This document shows, piece after piece, positions 56,909 to 64,000 of a stretch of 64,000 nt of DNA (the first letter of the stretch is position 1; each line of letters opens with the position of its first letter). The position numbers and the translations under genes are program-made. The DNA comes from Larkinella punicea. GTDB taxonomy: Bacteria > Bacteroidota > Bacteroidia > Cytophagales > Spirosomataceae. Under the pieces are notes generated by a model. That model saw only the letters and a program-made list of their open reading frames with translations. It was not told where the DNA came from and made no database searches. Location of the stretch: contig NZ_QOWE01000007.1 in the NCBI RefSeq assembly GCF_003334855.1, forward strand, positions 62,001-126,000, read 5' to 3'.

Positions 56909-58119
56909 ATAGATAATATTTTTTCTTTTATAATATTTGCAATTGCACTTGCCATTGGTGGTGGAACAGCATTCCCAATCATTTTAAATTGTTGTTGCTT
57001 AGATCCATAAAATACAAATGAATCCCTAAAGCCTTGTATCCTAGCTGCTTCTCTTACAGTAAATCCTCGCATTTCCTCTGGATGCAAAAAATATCTTGCA
57101 TCTCCAAATCTTGTATCAACTGTCATAGATGGTTTATTCCATTCTAACCTTTTGTAAAGACCATTAAAGGAGTGAATCAAATCATATCTACCCCCAATGA
57201 CTTTAACATAACCTTTATTAACAAGCGAATCAAGAAATTGTATTGGTGAGAAATTTAATTTTGATTTTATATCTTCAATTAGTACTGGGTCAGCATCCCC
57301 ATAATTTCTTATTCTTAACTTCCTCCTTAACTCTTTAATAACTCTTAATACTTGTTTCTCTTTTTCATTTGTATCCCCAAACACTTCTGGTATATCCCAA
57401 GTATGAATTATTCCATTACCGCCTCTGACATTACACAGTTTTTGACCAGGCTTTATACAAGTAATTATTTTTTCAACCTTTTCATCTTTAATGGGAAAAT
57501 ATACATCTTGATTAGGCAAGCCATTAATATTCATCAAAACATCTTTTAAAACTTTAACTGGTTTTTTTTCAATATCAAATGAAATACCGCCATCTCCTCT
57601 CCAAGCAATTAAAAAAACTCTCTTTCTGATTTGCGCTAGTCCAAAATCAGTTCCTTCACATTTAAGAAATTCAACATTGTATTTGTTTTCATTTAATAAC
57701 CCAATTAGGTCATTCCAAAACTGCTTATGTTTTCCATTAAACGACCCCATAACATTTTCAGCAACAAATACTTTAGGAAGCAATTTTATCGCTATTTCCC
57801 CTCCAGCAATTAATAATTTATTTCTAGGATCATCCAACTTTCTAAGACCCGCTGTAGAAAACCCTTGACATGGAGAACCAGAAATCACAACATCAATTGT
57901 TGATTTTTCAAAATTTATCGGTAATGATAAACTACTCAAATCATGCTTATATATAGGACCATTAAAGTTATGTCTGTAAGTTTCAATCACAGAGTTATCT
58001 ATATCAAAAGCGCCTTTAGATACAAAACCTGCCTGTTCAAAACCGTCATCAAATCCACCACATCCGCTGAATAAACTGAGATATGTTGGATTAGCAGCGT
58101 TCGCTTTAAATTCCTTCAC
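56905..58119 (-). CDS. DNA (cytosine-5) methyltransferase, first gene of the putative defence operon
   Basis: This 404-residue m5C methyltransferase has motif I YLSLFSGCGGFDDGFEQAGF, motif IV GSPCQGFS with catalytic C84, motif VI ENV (121-123), motif VIII QIRKRVFLIA, and the C-terminal GNAVPPPMASAIA. Between VIII and IX the target region includes a winged-helix-like stretch (LNFSPIQFLDSLVNKGYVKV). The start codon is GTG at 58119; no ATG is suitable. It should mark host DNA as self; no partner nuclease gene is seen. The target sequence is unknown. Confidence 0.93.
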   Translation of the reverse strand: MKEFKANAANPTYLSLFSGCGGFDDGFEQAGFVSKGAFDIDNSVIETYRHNFNGPIYKHDLSSLSLPINFEKSTIDVVISGSPCQGFSTAGLRKLDDPRNKLLIAGGEIAIKLLPKVFVAENVMGSFNGKHKQFWNDLIGLLNENKYNVEFLKCEGTDFGLAQIRKRVFLIAWRGDGGISFDIEKKPVKVLKDVLMNINGLPNQDVYFPIKDEKVEKIITCIKPGQKLCNVRGGNGIIHTWDIPEVFGDTNEKEKQVLRVIKELRRKLRIRNYGDADPVLIEDIKSKLNFSPIQFLDSLVNKGYVKVIGGRYDLIHSFNGLYKRLEWNKPSMTVDTRFGDARYFLHPEEMRGFTVREAARIQGFRDSFVFYGSKQQQFKMIGNAVPPPMASAIANIIKEKILSI

Positions 58120-58181
58120 TTTTGTTACAAATAATTAATGATTGGGAATATTTAAGGTGCGTTCTTTGAAGAGGGCAGAAG

Positions 58182-58189
58182 CAAAAATA
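58182..58189 (-). promoter_or_regulatory. Candidate promoter of the defence operon
   Basis: On the reverse strand the bases read TATTTTTG, an exact TAnnTTTG box, 63 bases before the methyltransferase start. TTTG on the same strand lies at 58206-58209, a spacing of 16. The 210-base region to tRNA-Ser also holds three GTACA words (58295, 58304, 58316). Confidence 0.4.
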
Positions 58190-58329
58190 GTCTGATTATA
58201 ATAATCAAACATTAATTTCTTTTGTAGGCATCCAAAAATAAAGATTACCCCAAATTAGTAGCTAAAATACAATGCTGTTGGACTGAAAATTTTAGTACAT
58301 ATGGTACAAATCTGGGTACACTTTAACAA

Positions 58330-58363
58330 AAAACCCTCAAAACAGGCTGTTTTGAGGGTTTTT
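58330..58363 (-). terminator. Terminator behind tRNA-Ser
   Basis: aaaccctcaaaacag and ctgttttgagggttt pair almost completely with a short loop. The reverse strand reads into a T-run directly after the tRNA 3' end, as expected for a tRNA terminator. Confidence 0.8.
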
Positions 58364-58364
58364 G

Positions 58365-58449
58365 CAGAGGGAGAGGGATTCGAACCCCCGGACCTATTAC
58401 AGTCAACAGTTTTCAAGACTGCCGCGATCGACCACTCCGCCATCCCTCT
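58365..58449 (-). tRNA. tRNA-Ser (anticodon UGA)
   Basis: The reverse strand reads agagggatggcggagtggtc, then the anticodon loop CTTGAAA with anticodon TGA, a long variable arm gttgactgtaataggt, and the T-loop GGTTCGAATC; the acceptor ends AGAGGGA/TCCCTCT pair over seven bases. CCA is not encoded. The length of 85 bases and class II variable arm are those of tRNA-Ser. It borders the AT-rich island on its 3' side. Confidence 0.95.
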
Positions 58450-58584
58450 GGGTCACTGATTGTGGGTGCAAAAGTAAGACGGTTTTTTTATTTTCCCAAC
58501 ACCCTCCGCCAAAATCCGTATTTTTTCCTTCCGATCCCCTAACTTGCCTTCCAAACCATCCGGGTATCAGCCCGGTCGACGGCT

Positions 58585-58812
58585 ATGTGGCAGGAAGAAA
58601 ACAACCAACTCACCCGAACCTTCACGTTCCGGGATTTCAGCGAAGCCTTCGCGTTTATGACCCGCGTGGCCCTCATCGCCGAAAAAATGGACCACCACCC
58701 CACGTGGACCAACACCTACAACCAGGTCTCGTTCCAACTCAGCACCCACGACGCGGGCAACACCGTCACGGAGAAAGACCGCAAACTGGCGGAAGCGATC
58801 AGTTCAATTTAG
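58585..58812 (+). CDS. 4a-hydroxytetrahydrobiopterin dehydratase (PCD/DCoH-like)
   Basis: This 75-residue protein has [20 protein letters not shown] followed by HPTW, the conserved H-H-P of pterin-4a-carbinolamine dehydratases, and [14 protein letters not shown] at the end. It is of the short form seen in Bacteroidota, lacking about 20 N-terminal residues of the E. coli or human type. It recycles the pterin cofactor after aromatic amino-acid hydroxylation; in species without hydroxylase it may serve another pterin. Its stop codon overlaps a palindrome. Confidence 0.9.
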   Translation: MWQEENNQLTRTFTFRDFSEAFAFMTRVALIAEKMDHHPTWTNTYNQVSFQLSTHDAGNTVTEKDRKLAEAISSI

Positions 58813-58898
58813 AATGATAGAATGAGTGAATGATAGAATAGCCTGCCGGGATCTTTGCAAACCATTCTATCATTCACTCATTCTATCATTCACTCATT
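58811..58898. repeat. AT-rich palindrome, ATTCTATCATTCACTCATT family, copy 2
   Basis: The left arm 58811-58839 (agaatgatagaatgagtgaa...) is the reverse complement of the right arm 58864-58898 (attctatcattcactcattc...). It uses the same words as the element at 3053-3150 with a different core. It lies between the PhhB-like stop codon and the RsmI start. Confidence 0.85.
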
Positions 58899-58906
58899 AA
58901 CCAAAA

Positions 58907-59575
58907 ATGAAACTCTACCTCGTCCCCACCCCCATCGGTAACTTAGATGACATTACGCTGCGGGCGGTGAATGTGCTGAAGTCGGTGGATGCCATTCTGG
59001 CGGAAGACACGCGCACCTCGGGTTTTCTGCTGAAACACCTCCAGATCAGCAAACCGCTCCACAGCTACCACATTTTCAATGAACACCAGACCGTGCAGCG
59101 CGTCATTGCCCAACTCAAAGCGGGCAAAACCCTGGCGCTGGTGTCGGACGCCGGAACGCCCGCCATCTCGGACCCCGGTTTTCTGCTCGTGCGTGAGTGC
59201 ATCAAACACGAGATTCCGGTCGAGTGCCTGCCCGGCCCCACGGCCTTTGTTCCGGCGCTGGTCAACTCGGGTTTGCCCGCCGACCGGTTTACGTTCGAGG
59301 GGTTTCTGCCCCACAAAAAAGGCCGCCAGACCCGGCTCGGTGAGCTGGCCGAAGAAACCCGCACGATGGTTTTCTACGAATCGCCCCACCGGCTGGTGAA
59401 ATCGCTGACCCAGTTTGCCGAGGTTTTCGGCCCCGACCGACAGGCCAGCGTGTCGCGCGAGCTGACAAAACTATTTGAAGAAACCGTTCGCGGTTCGTTA
59501 CAGGAAATAATTACGTACTTTGCCGAAAAAACGATAAAAGGTGAACTTGTCATTGTTGTCCAGGGGAAATCGTAA
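58907..59575 (+). CDS. rsmI: 16S rRNA (cytidine(1402)-2'-O)-methyltransferase
   Basis: The 222-residue protein begins LYLVPTPIGNLDDITLRAVN, continues DAILAEDTRTSGFLLKHLQI, and has LVSDAGTPAISDPGFLLVRE, EGFLPHKKGRQTRLGELAEE and FYESPHRLVKSL. This order is diagnostic for RsmI, a tetrapyrrole-methylase-fold enzyme that 2'-O-methylates C1402 in the decoding centre of 16S rRNA with SAM. It overlaps the DUF4105 gene by 35 bases. Confidence 0.97.
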   Translation: MKLYLVPTPIGNLDDITLRAVNVLKSVDAILAEDTRTSGFLLKHLQISKPLHSYHIFNEHQTVQRVIAQLKAGKTLALVSDAGTPAISDPGFLLVRECIKHEIPVECLPGPTAFVPALVNSGLPADRFTFEGFLPHKKGRQTRLGELAEETRTMVFYESPHRLVKSLTQFAEVFGPDRQASVSRELTKLFEETVRGSLQEIITYFAEKTIKGELVIVVQGKS

Positions 59576-60785
59576 ACGGCTCGCCCGCGCCTTTTACATT
59601 CTGCATTTTACATTTTTCATTTTACATTCCTCGTTCGCCCAAACCCTTTCCCCCCAGGCCAAAGTCAGCCTGATCACGGTGGCGCCGGGGGATGAATTGT
59701 ATTCGTCGTTTGGCCACACGGCCCTGTGGATCAGCGACCCGATGTACGGCGTCGACCGGGTCTATAACTACGGCACGTTTGCGTCCTACGCCGACAATTT
59801 TTACGTCAAATTCCTGAAAGGCACCCTGCCCTATTACGTGTCGGTGTATCCCATGCCGAACATGATTTACGGGTCGCAGCAGGAAAACCGCACGCTCAAG
59901 GAGCAAATCCTGAACCTGTCGGATGCCCAGAAACAGCGGCTTTTTCAGCTTCTGGAAACCAACGCCCTGCCCGAAAACCGGGAATACAGCTACCGGTTTT
60001 ATTACGACAACTGCGCCACCCGCCCGCGCGACATGCTCGTCAAAGCCTGTGGCGACAGCCTGCGGTTTGCCAACGTGGTCGATTCCACCAAGTCGTACCG
60101 CGACTGGATGAACGAGTACATTGCCAACCAGGCCTGGGCGCGGATGGGCATGAACCTCGGCATCGGTTATCCGGCCGACATCAAGGCCACGCCCTGGCAG
60201 GCCATGTATTTGCCCGACAATGTGTATACGGAAGTCGACCACGCCCGACTGATCACCGCCAACGGACAGGAAACACCGCTGGTGGCCAACAGTCTGATGC
60301 TGTTCCGGGCCGTCACGGCGGAAGAAACCAACGCGTTTCTGACGTATCTGCTTTCGCCGGATTTCTTCTTTGCGGTGTTGCTGGTGGTGGTTTTTCTGAT
60401 CACGCGCCGTCAGCAACGGGCCAAAAAAGCCGGTTTCTGGCTCGACCGGCTGCTGTTTGGCTTCACCGGTTTCTGGGGCTGGTTTCTGGTTTTCCTGTGG
60501 TTCGGCACCGACCACGGCGTCACGACCTGGAACCCCGCGCTGCTGTTCATGATGCCGCTCCACGTGCCGCTGATTTTCTGGGTAACGCGCCGGGGCAATC
60601 CGCAAACAATCCGAACCTATTTCCTGTTGACGATGGTGTGTCTGGTGTTGTTCTTTTTGTACGCATTTTTTCAGGATTACCTCTACGGGTTTACGTTCTT
60701 TTTACTAACCTTGTTGTTTCGCGCGTTTTACCAATACCGCACGGCATCCACCCAAACCGCAGCGTCCACTTATGCCAGGTCCTGA
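59541..60785 (+). CDS. DUF4105 membrane protein with a repeat-derived leader
   Basis: This 414-residue protein has the DUF4105 pattern: APGDELYSSFGHTALWISDP, YNYGTFASYADNFYVKFLKG, YRFYYDNCATRPRDMLV (the N-C pair is the probable catalytic Cys) and several C-terminal helices. The leader (FYILHFTFFILHSSFAQ) is translated from attctgcattttacattttt, the same short words as the intergenic repeat at 110-226. A start at 59541 lies inside rsmI. Predicted at the inner membrane or periplasm; the fold is thought to be protease-like. Confidence 0.85.
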   Translation: MNLSLLSRGNRKRLARAFYILHFTFFILHSSFAQTLSPQAKVSLITVAPGDELYSSFGHTALWISDPMYGVDRVYNYGTFASYADNFYVKFLKGTLPYYVSVYPMPNMIYGSQQENRTLKEQILNLSDAQKQRLFQLLETNALPENREYSYRFYYDNCATRPRDMLVKACGDSLRFANVVDSTKSYRDWMNEYIANQAWARMGMNLGIGYPADIKATPWQAMYLPDNVYTEVDHARLITANGQETPLVANSLMLFRAVTAEETNAFLTYLLSPDFFFAVLLVVVFLITRRQQRAKKAGFWLDRLLFGFTGFWGWFLVFLWFGTDHGVTTWNPALLFMMPLHVPLIFWVTRRGNPQTIRTYFLLTMVCLVLFFLYAFFQDYLYGFTFFLLTLLFRAFYQYRTASTQTAASTYARS

Positions 60786-61620
60786 TATCCAATTGGCGGG
60801 TTTAACCCAGCAGATCACTGAAATTGCCCGGCAGGCCGGGGCATTCATCCGGCAGGAAAGGCTTTCTTTTTCCAGTGAACACATTGAATACAAAGACGTT
60901 AATAATCTGGTTTCGTACGTCGACAAAGAAGCCGAGAAGCTGATTGTCGAAGCCCTGCACACGCTGCTGCCCGAAGCCGGTTTCATCACCGAAGAAGGTA
61001 CGATTGGCCAGAACGCCGACCGCACCGGCCTGAACTGGATCATCGATCCGCTCGACGGCACGGCGAATTTCATTCATAATCTCCCGGTTTTTTCGGTCAG
61101 CATCGGGCTGGCCGATGGCAAAACACCAATTGCGGGGGCGGTTTACGACATCAACCGCGACGAGTGTTACCACGCCTACACGGGGGGAGGAGCCTGGTGT
61201 CTGCGCAACGGCGCGGTCGATGAGCGCATCGCCGTGTCGCCCGCAACCCGGCTGAATGAAAGCATGATTGCCACCGGTTTTCCGTATTCCAGCATGGACC
61301 GCATCGAGCGGTATCTGGCCATTCTGGCGTCGCTCATGAAGCGCACCCACGGCCTGCGCCGGATGGGTTCGGCCGCCATCGACCTCGCCTACGTTGCCTG
61401 CGGACGGTTTGAAGCCTATTACGAATTCAACCTCAACTCCTGGGACATGGCCGCGGGCGTGTTGCTGGTGCGCGAAGCGGGCGGCATCGTCACCGACTTC
61501 AACGGGGGCGACGAGTTTCTGTTCCGGGGCGACGTGCTCGCCGGTTGCGCCATGCAGCCCGAACTGCTGGCCGTCATCGAGGAATACTGGAACAACGAAG
61601 GAACGCTGCCGATTCTTTAA
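60772..61620 (+). CDS. Inositol monophosphatase family protein
   Basis: This 282-residue protein has WIIDPLDGTANFIHNLPVFS, the metal-binding DPLDGT motif, EEGTIGQNADRTGL before it (the first Glu), and WDMAAGVLLVREAGGIVTDF as the second metal motif. Mg-dependent phosphatases of this family act on inositol-1-phosphate, fructose-1,6-bisphosphate or PAP (CysQ-like). The exact substrate is not clear. It overlaps the previous gene by 14 bases. Confidence 0.93.
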   Translation: MPGPDIQLAGLTQQITEIARQAGAFIRQERLSFSSEHIEYKDVNNLVSYVDKEAEKLIVEALHTLLPEAGFITEEGTIGQNADRTGLNWIIDPLDGTANFIHNLPVFSVSIGLADGKTPIAGAVYDINRDECYHAYTGGGAWCLRNGAVDERIAVSPATRLNESMIATGFPYSSMDRIERYLAILASLMKRTHGLRRMGSAAIDLAYVACGRFEAYYEFNLNSWDMAAGVLLVREAGGIVTDFNGGDEFLFRGDVLAGCAMQPELLAVIEEYWNNEGTLPIL

Positions 61621-61632
61621 AAACAAGGTTTT

Positions 61633-62169
61633 ATGTCCGACACCAACGATCTCCGCTATCCCATTGGCCCGTTTACGTTCGGCCATACTTATACGTTCGA
61701 TCAATCGCAGGAGCACATTGCCGCCATTGCGGTTTTTCCGCACAACCTCACCGAACTGGTGGGCCGCTGGGGCGACAGCCGGCTCGACACGCCCTATCGC
61801 CCCGGTGGCTGGACCGTCCGGCAGGTGGTTCACCACGTCGCCGACAGCCACATGAATGCCTACATCCGCACCAAACTGGCCTTGACCGAGGCCATTCCGA
61901 CCATCAAACCGTATGACGAAAACGCGTGGGCGACCCTCCCCGACTACCGACTTTCCATTGCGCCGTCGCTGGTCATTCTGAGCAACTTACACCAGCGTTG
62001 GGTAGCGGTTTTAAACGATCTGACGGATGCCCAGCTCCAGCGGCTGTATTTCCACCCCGAAAGCAAAAAGCAGTTTTCGCTCGCCGAAGCCCTCGCCAAC
62101 TATGCCTGGCACGGCGAACACCATTACCAACACGCCTACCAGCTCGCCCTCCGGAACCATTGGGTGTAG
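61633..62169 (+). CDS. YfiT/BstA-like DinB-fold protein
   Basis: The 178-residue protein begins DLRYPIGPFTFGHTYTFDQS, the start of the YfiT family, and has VRQVVHHVADSHMNAYIRTK and YAWHGEHHYQHAYQL, three His for a metal site as in YfiT/BstA. Such proteins are thought to be metal-dependent hydrolases or bacillithiol-type S-transferases. In this phylum bacillithiol use is likely (inference). Its stop is the start of a palindrome at 62168. Confidence 0.9.
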   Translation: MSDTNDLRYPIGPFTFGHTYTFDQSQEHIAAIAVFPHNLTELVGRWGDSRLDTPYRPGGWTVRQVVHHVADSHMNAYIRTKLALTEAIPTIKPYDENAWATLPDYRLSIAPSLVILSNLHQRWVAVLNDLTDAQLQRLYFHPESKKQFSLAEALANYAWHGEHHYQHAYQLALRNHWV

Positions 62170-62242
62170 TTAAGAGTTAAGAATTAAAAGTTAAAAGTTG
62201 CGACACCGCCTATTTTTAACTTTTAATTCTTAACTCTTAACT
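62168..62242. repeat. AT-rich palindrome, AGTTAAGAGTTAAGAATT family
   Basis: The left arm 62168-62199 (agttaagagttaagaattaa...) and right arm 62216-62242 (ttaacttttaattcttaact...) are reverse complements. The core between them is about 16 bases. The stop codon of the YfiT gene overlaps the left arm, and the next small gene starts five bases after the right arm. Confidence 0.85.
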
Positions 62243-62246
62243 ACTT

Positions 62247-62420
62247 ATGTTGGAACAACTCCTCATCGGTCTGATTTTTCTGGGTGCGGTGGCCTACCTC
62301 GGTCGTCGGGCGTGGAAGAGTTTGTTCCGGAAAGAGGCCGGTTGTGCGAAGGGATGCGGGTGCAGCACCGACACAAAAGTCGCGTCTGTTAACAAATCAG
62401 GGCGGTTACCAGTTAACTAA
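62247..62420 (+). CDS. Small membrane protein with Cys-rich tail
   Basis: ATG at 62247 gives 57 residues: a membrane helix MLEQLLIGLIFLGAVAYLGR, a basic RRAWKSLFRK, then CAKGCGCSTDT with three Cys (C-x3-C-x-C). It resembles the FeoB-associated Cys-rich membrane protein (FeoC/P-type) group, which helps ferrous iron uptake, but no FeoB gene is in the window. It may bind a metal on the cytoplasmic side. Confidence 0.6.
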   Translation: MLEQLLIGLIFLGAVAYLGRRAWKSLFRKEAGCAKGCGCSTDTKVASVNKSGRLPVN

Positions 62421-62445
62421 TTGGTAGTACGTATTCCGGCCCAAC

Positions 62446-63870
62446 ATGACGAGTGACGAAAGCGGGGGAAGTCGATTCCCTTCTTATATTCCCATTACCA
62501 CAATCCTGGCTTTGTTGATGGCGGGTATCTTTTCCTGCAAAAAAGTCAACCCTGAACCTCCCGCAGCCCGCAATTTCGATGATTCCCTGACGGCCGACAG
62601 TTCCTACGTGACGGCTCCGATTCTGTTTGAAATTTCTGAACTCGAAGAAAAAATCAACAAGGCACTCGGTGTGGTGCTGGTCGAAAAGGCCGAAATCAAA
62701 AGCGGAAAATCCCGGTCTTTAAACCTGCGCATCGAACGAAACGGGCCGATCAAGCTTGCTTTTGACGGCACCCGGCTGACATTCAGTGCGTCCCTGAAAA
62801 TCTGGCTCAGCAACCCCCTGAATCTGCTGACCAACTCAAAAGATACCAGCAACCGGGTGTATAGCGCCATCGACGTGCGGTTTCGCAGCCCCCTGACGGT
62901 ACAGGACAACTGGCGCGTGCAGACCCGCGTGGAGTTGGAAAACTACCGCTGGATTACCAAACCCCGGATTCGGGTGCTGGGTATAGACATCCCCGTTACC
63001 CGGCTGGCCGACCGCATTCTGGAGAAACGGCAAGACGGCATCGAGAACGCCATCGACAACGCGGTTTTTAATGAACTCCGGCTGGACCGCGAACTACAAA
63101 CCGTCTGGAACGATATTCAGAAACCGCTGCTCATCAACCGGCAGTTTCAGCAGGTCTGGCTCCTTCCCCGCCCCTATGCCGTGCTGGTCGGGCCGATTCG
63201 CGGCAATCCGAAAACGATTGTGATTCCGATGCGGCTCAAACTGGGCGTCGATACGAAATTTGGTACCCGACCGGTTTACACGCCCCTGGCCCAACTTCCG
63301 CGCCTGCAGAAAGTGGCCTCGCTGCCCATGATGTCGCGGATCAACCTGCTGAGCCGCATTCCCTACACCCAACTGACGGCGGTTTTGAACACCTTGATCC
63401 GGGGCAAAAAACTCAACGTGATCAACCACCTGGTCAACATCGAAAAAGCGCATATTTACGGGGGTGAACACGCCCTCATCGTTCGGACGGACATCAGAGG
63501 AGCCATTCGGGGAAGTCTCTATTTTCGGGGTCGGCCGGCGTTCGACACCATCCGCAACGAACTGGTGATGAAGAACATCGACTACGACATGCATACGGAA
63601 CAGTCGCTGGCGCGGGTCGCCGACTGGCTGCTCCACGATACGCTCAAAGACACCCTGCAGGCTACCCTGAAACTACCGCTTCAGGAACATTTCACCATGC
63701 TTCCCCATAAAATCGAGACGGCTTTTTCACGGGCCAAAGTGGGCCGCAAAGCCCGCATTGCCATTCCGAAATTTGAGCTAAAACCCAAGGCCATTGCCGT
63801 TCGGCCCGACGGTTTGTACATTCTTCTCCACGCCGATGCCGCGATGCGGCTTGAAGTTGTAGATTTGTAA
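62446..63870 (+). CDS. DUF4403 lipoprotein-like protein
   Basis: This 474-residue protein has a leader ILALLMAGIFSC with a lipobox-like end, then a DUF4403-type body: SLNLRIERNGPIKLAFDGTR, LSASLKIWLSNPL-like stretches, RVQTRVELENYRWITKPRIR and GIDIPVTRLADRILEKRQDG. It has two halves of similar beta-rich make-up. DUF4403 proteins have a tubular lipid-binding-like (BPI or SMP type) fold by prediction and their role is unknown. Anchoring in the outer or inner membrane is likely. Confidence 0.82.
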   Translation: MTSDESGGSRFPSYIPITTILALLMAGIFSCKKVNPEPPAARNFDDSLTADSSYVTAPILFEISELEEKINKALGVVLVEKAEIKSGKSRSLNLRIERNGPIKLAFDGTRLTFSASLKIWLSNPLNLLTNSKDTSNRVYSAIDVRFRSPLTVQDNWRVQTRVELENYRWITKPRIRVLGIDIPVTRLADRILEKRQDGIENAIDNAVFNELRLDRELQTVWNDIQKPLLINRQFQQVWLLPRPYAVLVGPIRGNPKTIVIPMRLKLGVDTKFGTRPVYTPLAQLPRLQKVASLPMMSRINLLSRIPYTQLTAVLNTLIRGKKLNVINHLVNIEKAHIYGGEHALIVRTDIRGAIRGSLYFRGRPAFDTIRNELVMKNIDYDMHTEQSLARVADWLLHDTLKDTLQATLKLPLQEHFTMLPHKIETAFSRAKVGRKARIAIPKFELKPKAIAVRPDGLYILLHADAAMRLEVVDL

Positions 63871-63890
63871 ACTGTAGACCTTAAACTTCA

Positions 63891-63954
63891 CCCCCAACCC
63901 CCTAAAGGGGGCTGAAACATCCGGATTTTGAAGCCCCCTTTAGGGGGTTGGGGG
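63891..63954. repeat. GC-rich dispersed palindrome P5
   Basis: The arms 63891-63913 and 63932-63954 are exact 23-base reverse complements. The loop gaaacatccggattttga equals the reverse complement of the P3 loop apart from one base. Downstream gcgaaagcacttaacagccc parallels the sequence right of P3. Another arm (aggaggttgggg) begins at about 63987 and runs off the window. Confidence 0.9.
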
Positions 63955-64000
63955 CAAAAAGCGAAAGCACTTAACAGCCCGGCCCTTCAGGAGGTTGGGG

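Noticed and set aside
52919-58119. Plain type II restriction-modification system
   Set aside because: No restriction endonuclease-like motif (PD-D/E-x-K, HNH, GIY-YIG) was visible in the three genes beside the methyltransferase.
58255-58443. A 62-residue reverse frame across tRNA-Ser
   Set aside because: It is translated from the tRNA and its terminator, so it is not a gene.

Overview
The window reads as a chromosomal segment of a Bacteroidota bacterium, most likely a Cytophagales member of the Spirosoma/Larkinella type (inference). The reasons are a SusC/SusD outer-membrane pair, many small outer-membrane beta-barrels and lipoproteins, several family-typical genes (DUF4105, DUF4403, YfiT-like DinB, DUF2306), weak Shine-Dalgarno sequences, and promoter-like TAnnTTTG boxes. 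There is no rRNA operon, CRISPR array or recognisable transposase. One tRNA gene, tRNA-Ser(UGA), is present.

Region 1 (1-17.4 kb) is one long forward surface-polysaccharide locus: the tail of a DegT-type aminotransferase, a GT-C-like membrane protein, WbqC-like and NeuD-like sugar-modification proteins, a short NAD-dependent epimerase-like protein, about nine glycosyltransferase-type proteins of GT4, GT2, DUF5672 and GT8-like types, a Wzy-like polymerase, a WcaF-like acetyltransferase and a WecA/TagO-like initiating phosphoglycosyltransferase. Many junctions overlap by 4-41 bases, so most of it looks co-transcribed. No flippase or chain-length regulator is visible inside the window.

Region 2 (17.4-20.7 kb) is a reverse operon (YHS protein, DinB, a DoxX-DM13 fusion, a beta-barrel, YceI). 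Region 3 (21.0-29.5 kb) runs forward: a giant two-component hybrid sensor (beta-propeller, histidine kinase, receiver), a sigma54-type response regulator directly behind it, then NRDE, ATP-grasp, LysE-type and YHS genes, with a possible sigma54 promoter in front of the NRDE gene. Region 4 (29.5-52.9 kb) is a mixture of small units: FKBP isomerase, a Tat-exported hydrolase, bestrophin, PAP2, Crp/DsrE/DUF1059, a YoeB-type toxin-antitoxin pair, a siderophore-interacting protein with an AraC regulator, an exported DHDPS-family protein, SusC/SusD, and a cytochrome/beta-propeller lipoprotein.

Region 5 (52.9-58.3 kb) is the most interesting part. It is a strikingly AT-rich four-gene reverse operon lying against the 3' end of tRNA-Ser: a 5-methylcytosine DNA methyltransferase, a phosphoribosyltransferase-like protein, an ORC/CDC6-like P-loop ATPase and an unfamiliar alpha/beta protein with DISTFPKR and GPK motifs. 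The genes overlap or touch, codon and base use differ sharply from the flanks, and no restriction nuclease is present. I read it as a candidate anti-phage or conflict system acquired by transfer. Region 6 (58.5-64 kb) returns to core-type genes: pterin dehydratase, RsmI, DUF4105, inositol monophosphatase family, YfiT-like, a small Cys-rich membrane protein and DUF4403.

Two kinds of dispersed intergenic repeat run through the window: GC-rich palindromes with conserved loops, and AT-rich palindromes built from short words. One AT-rich arm appears to have been recruited as a signal-peptide coding sequence.
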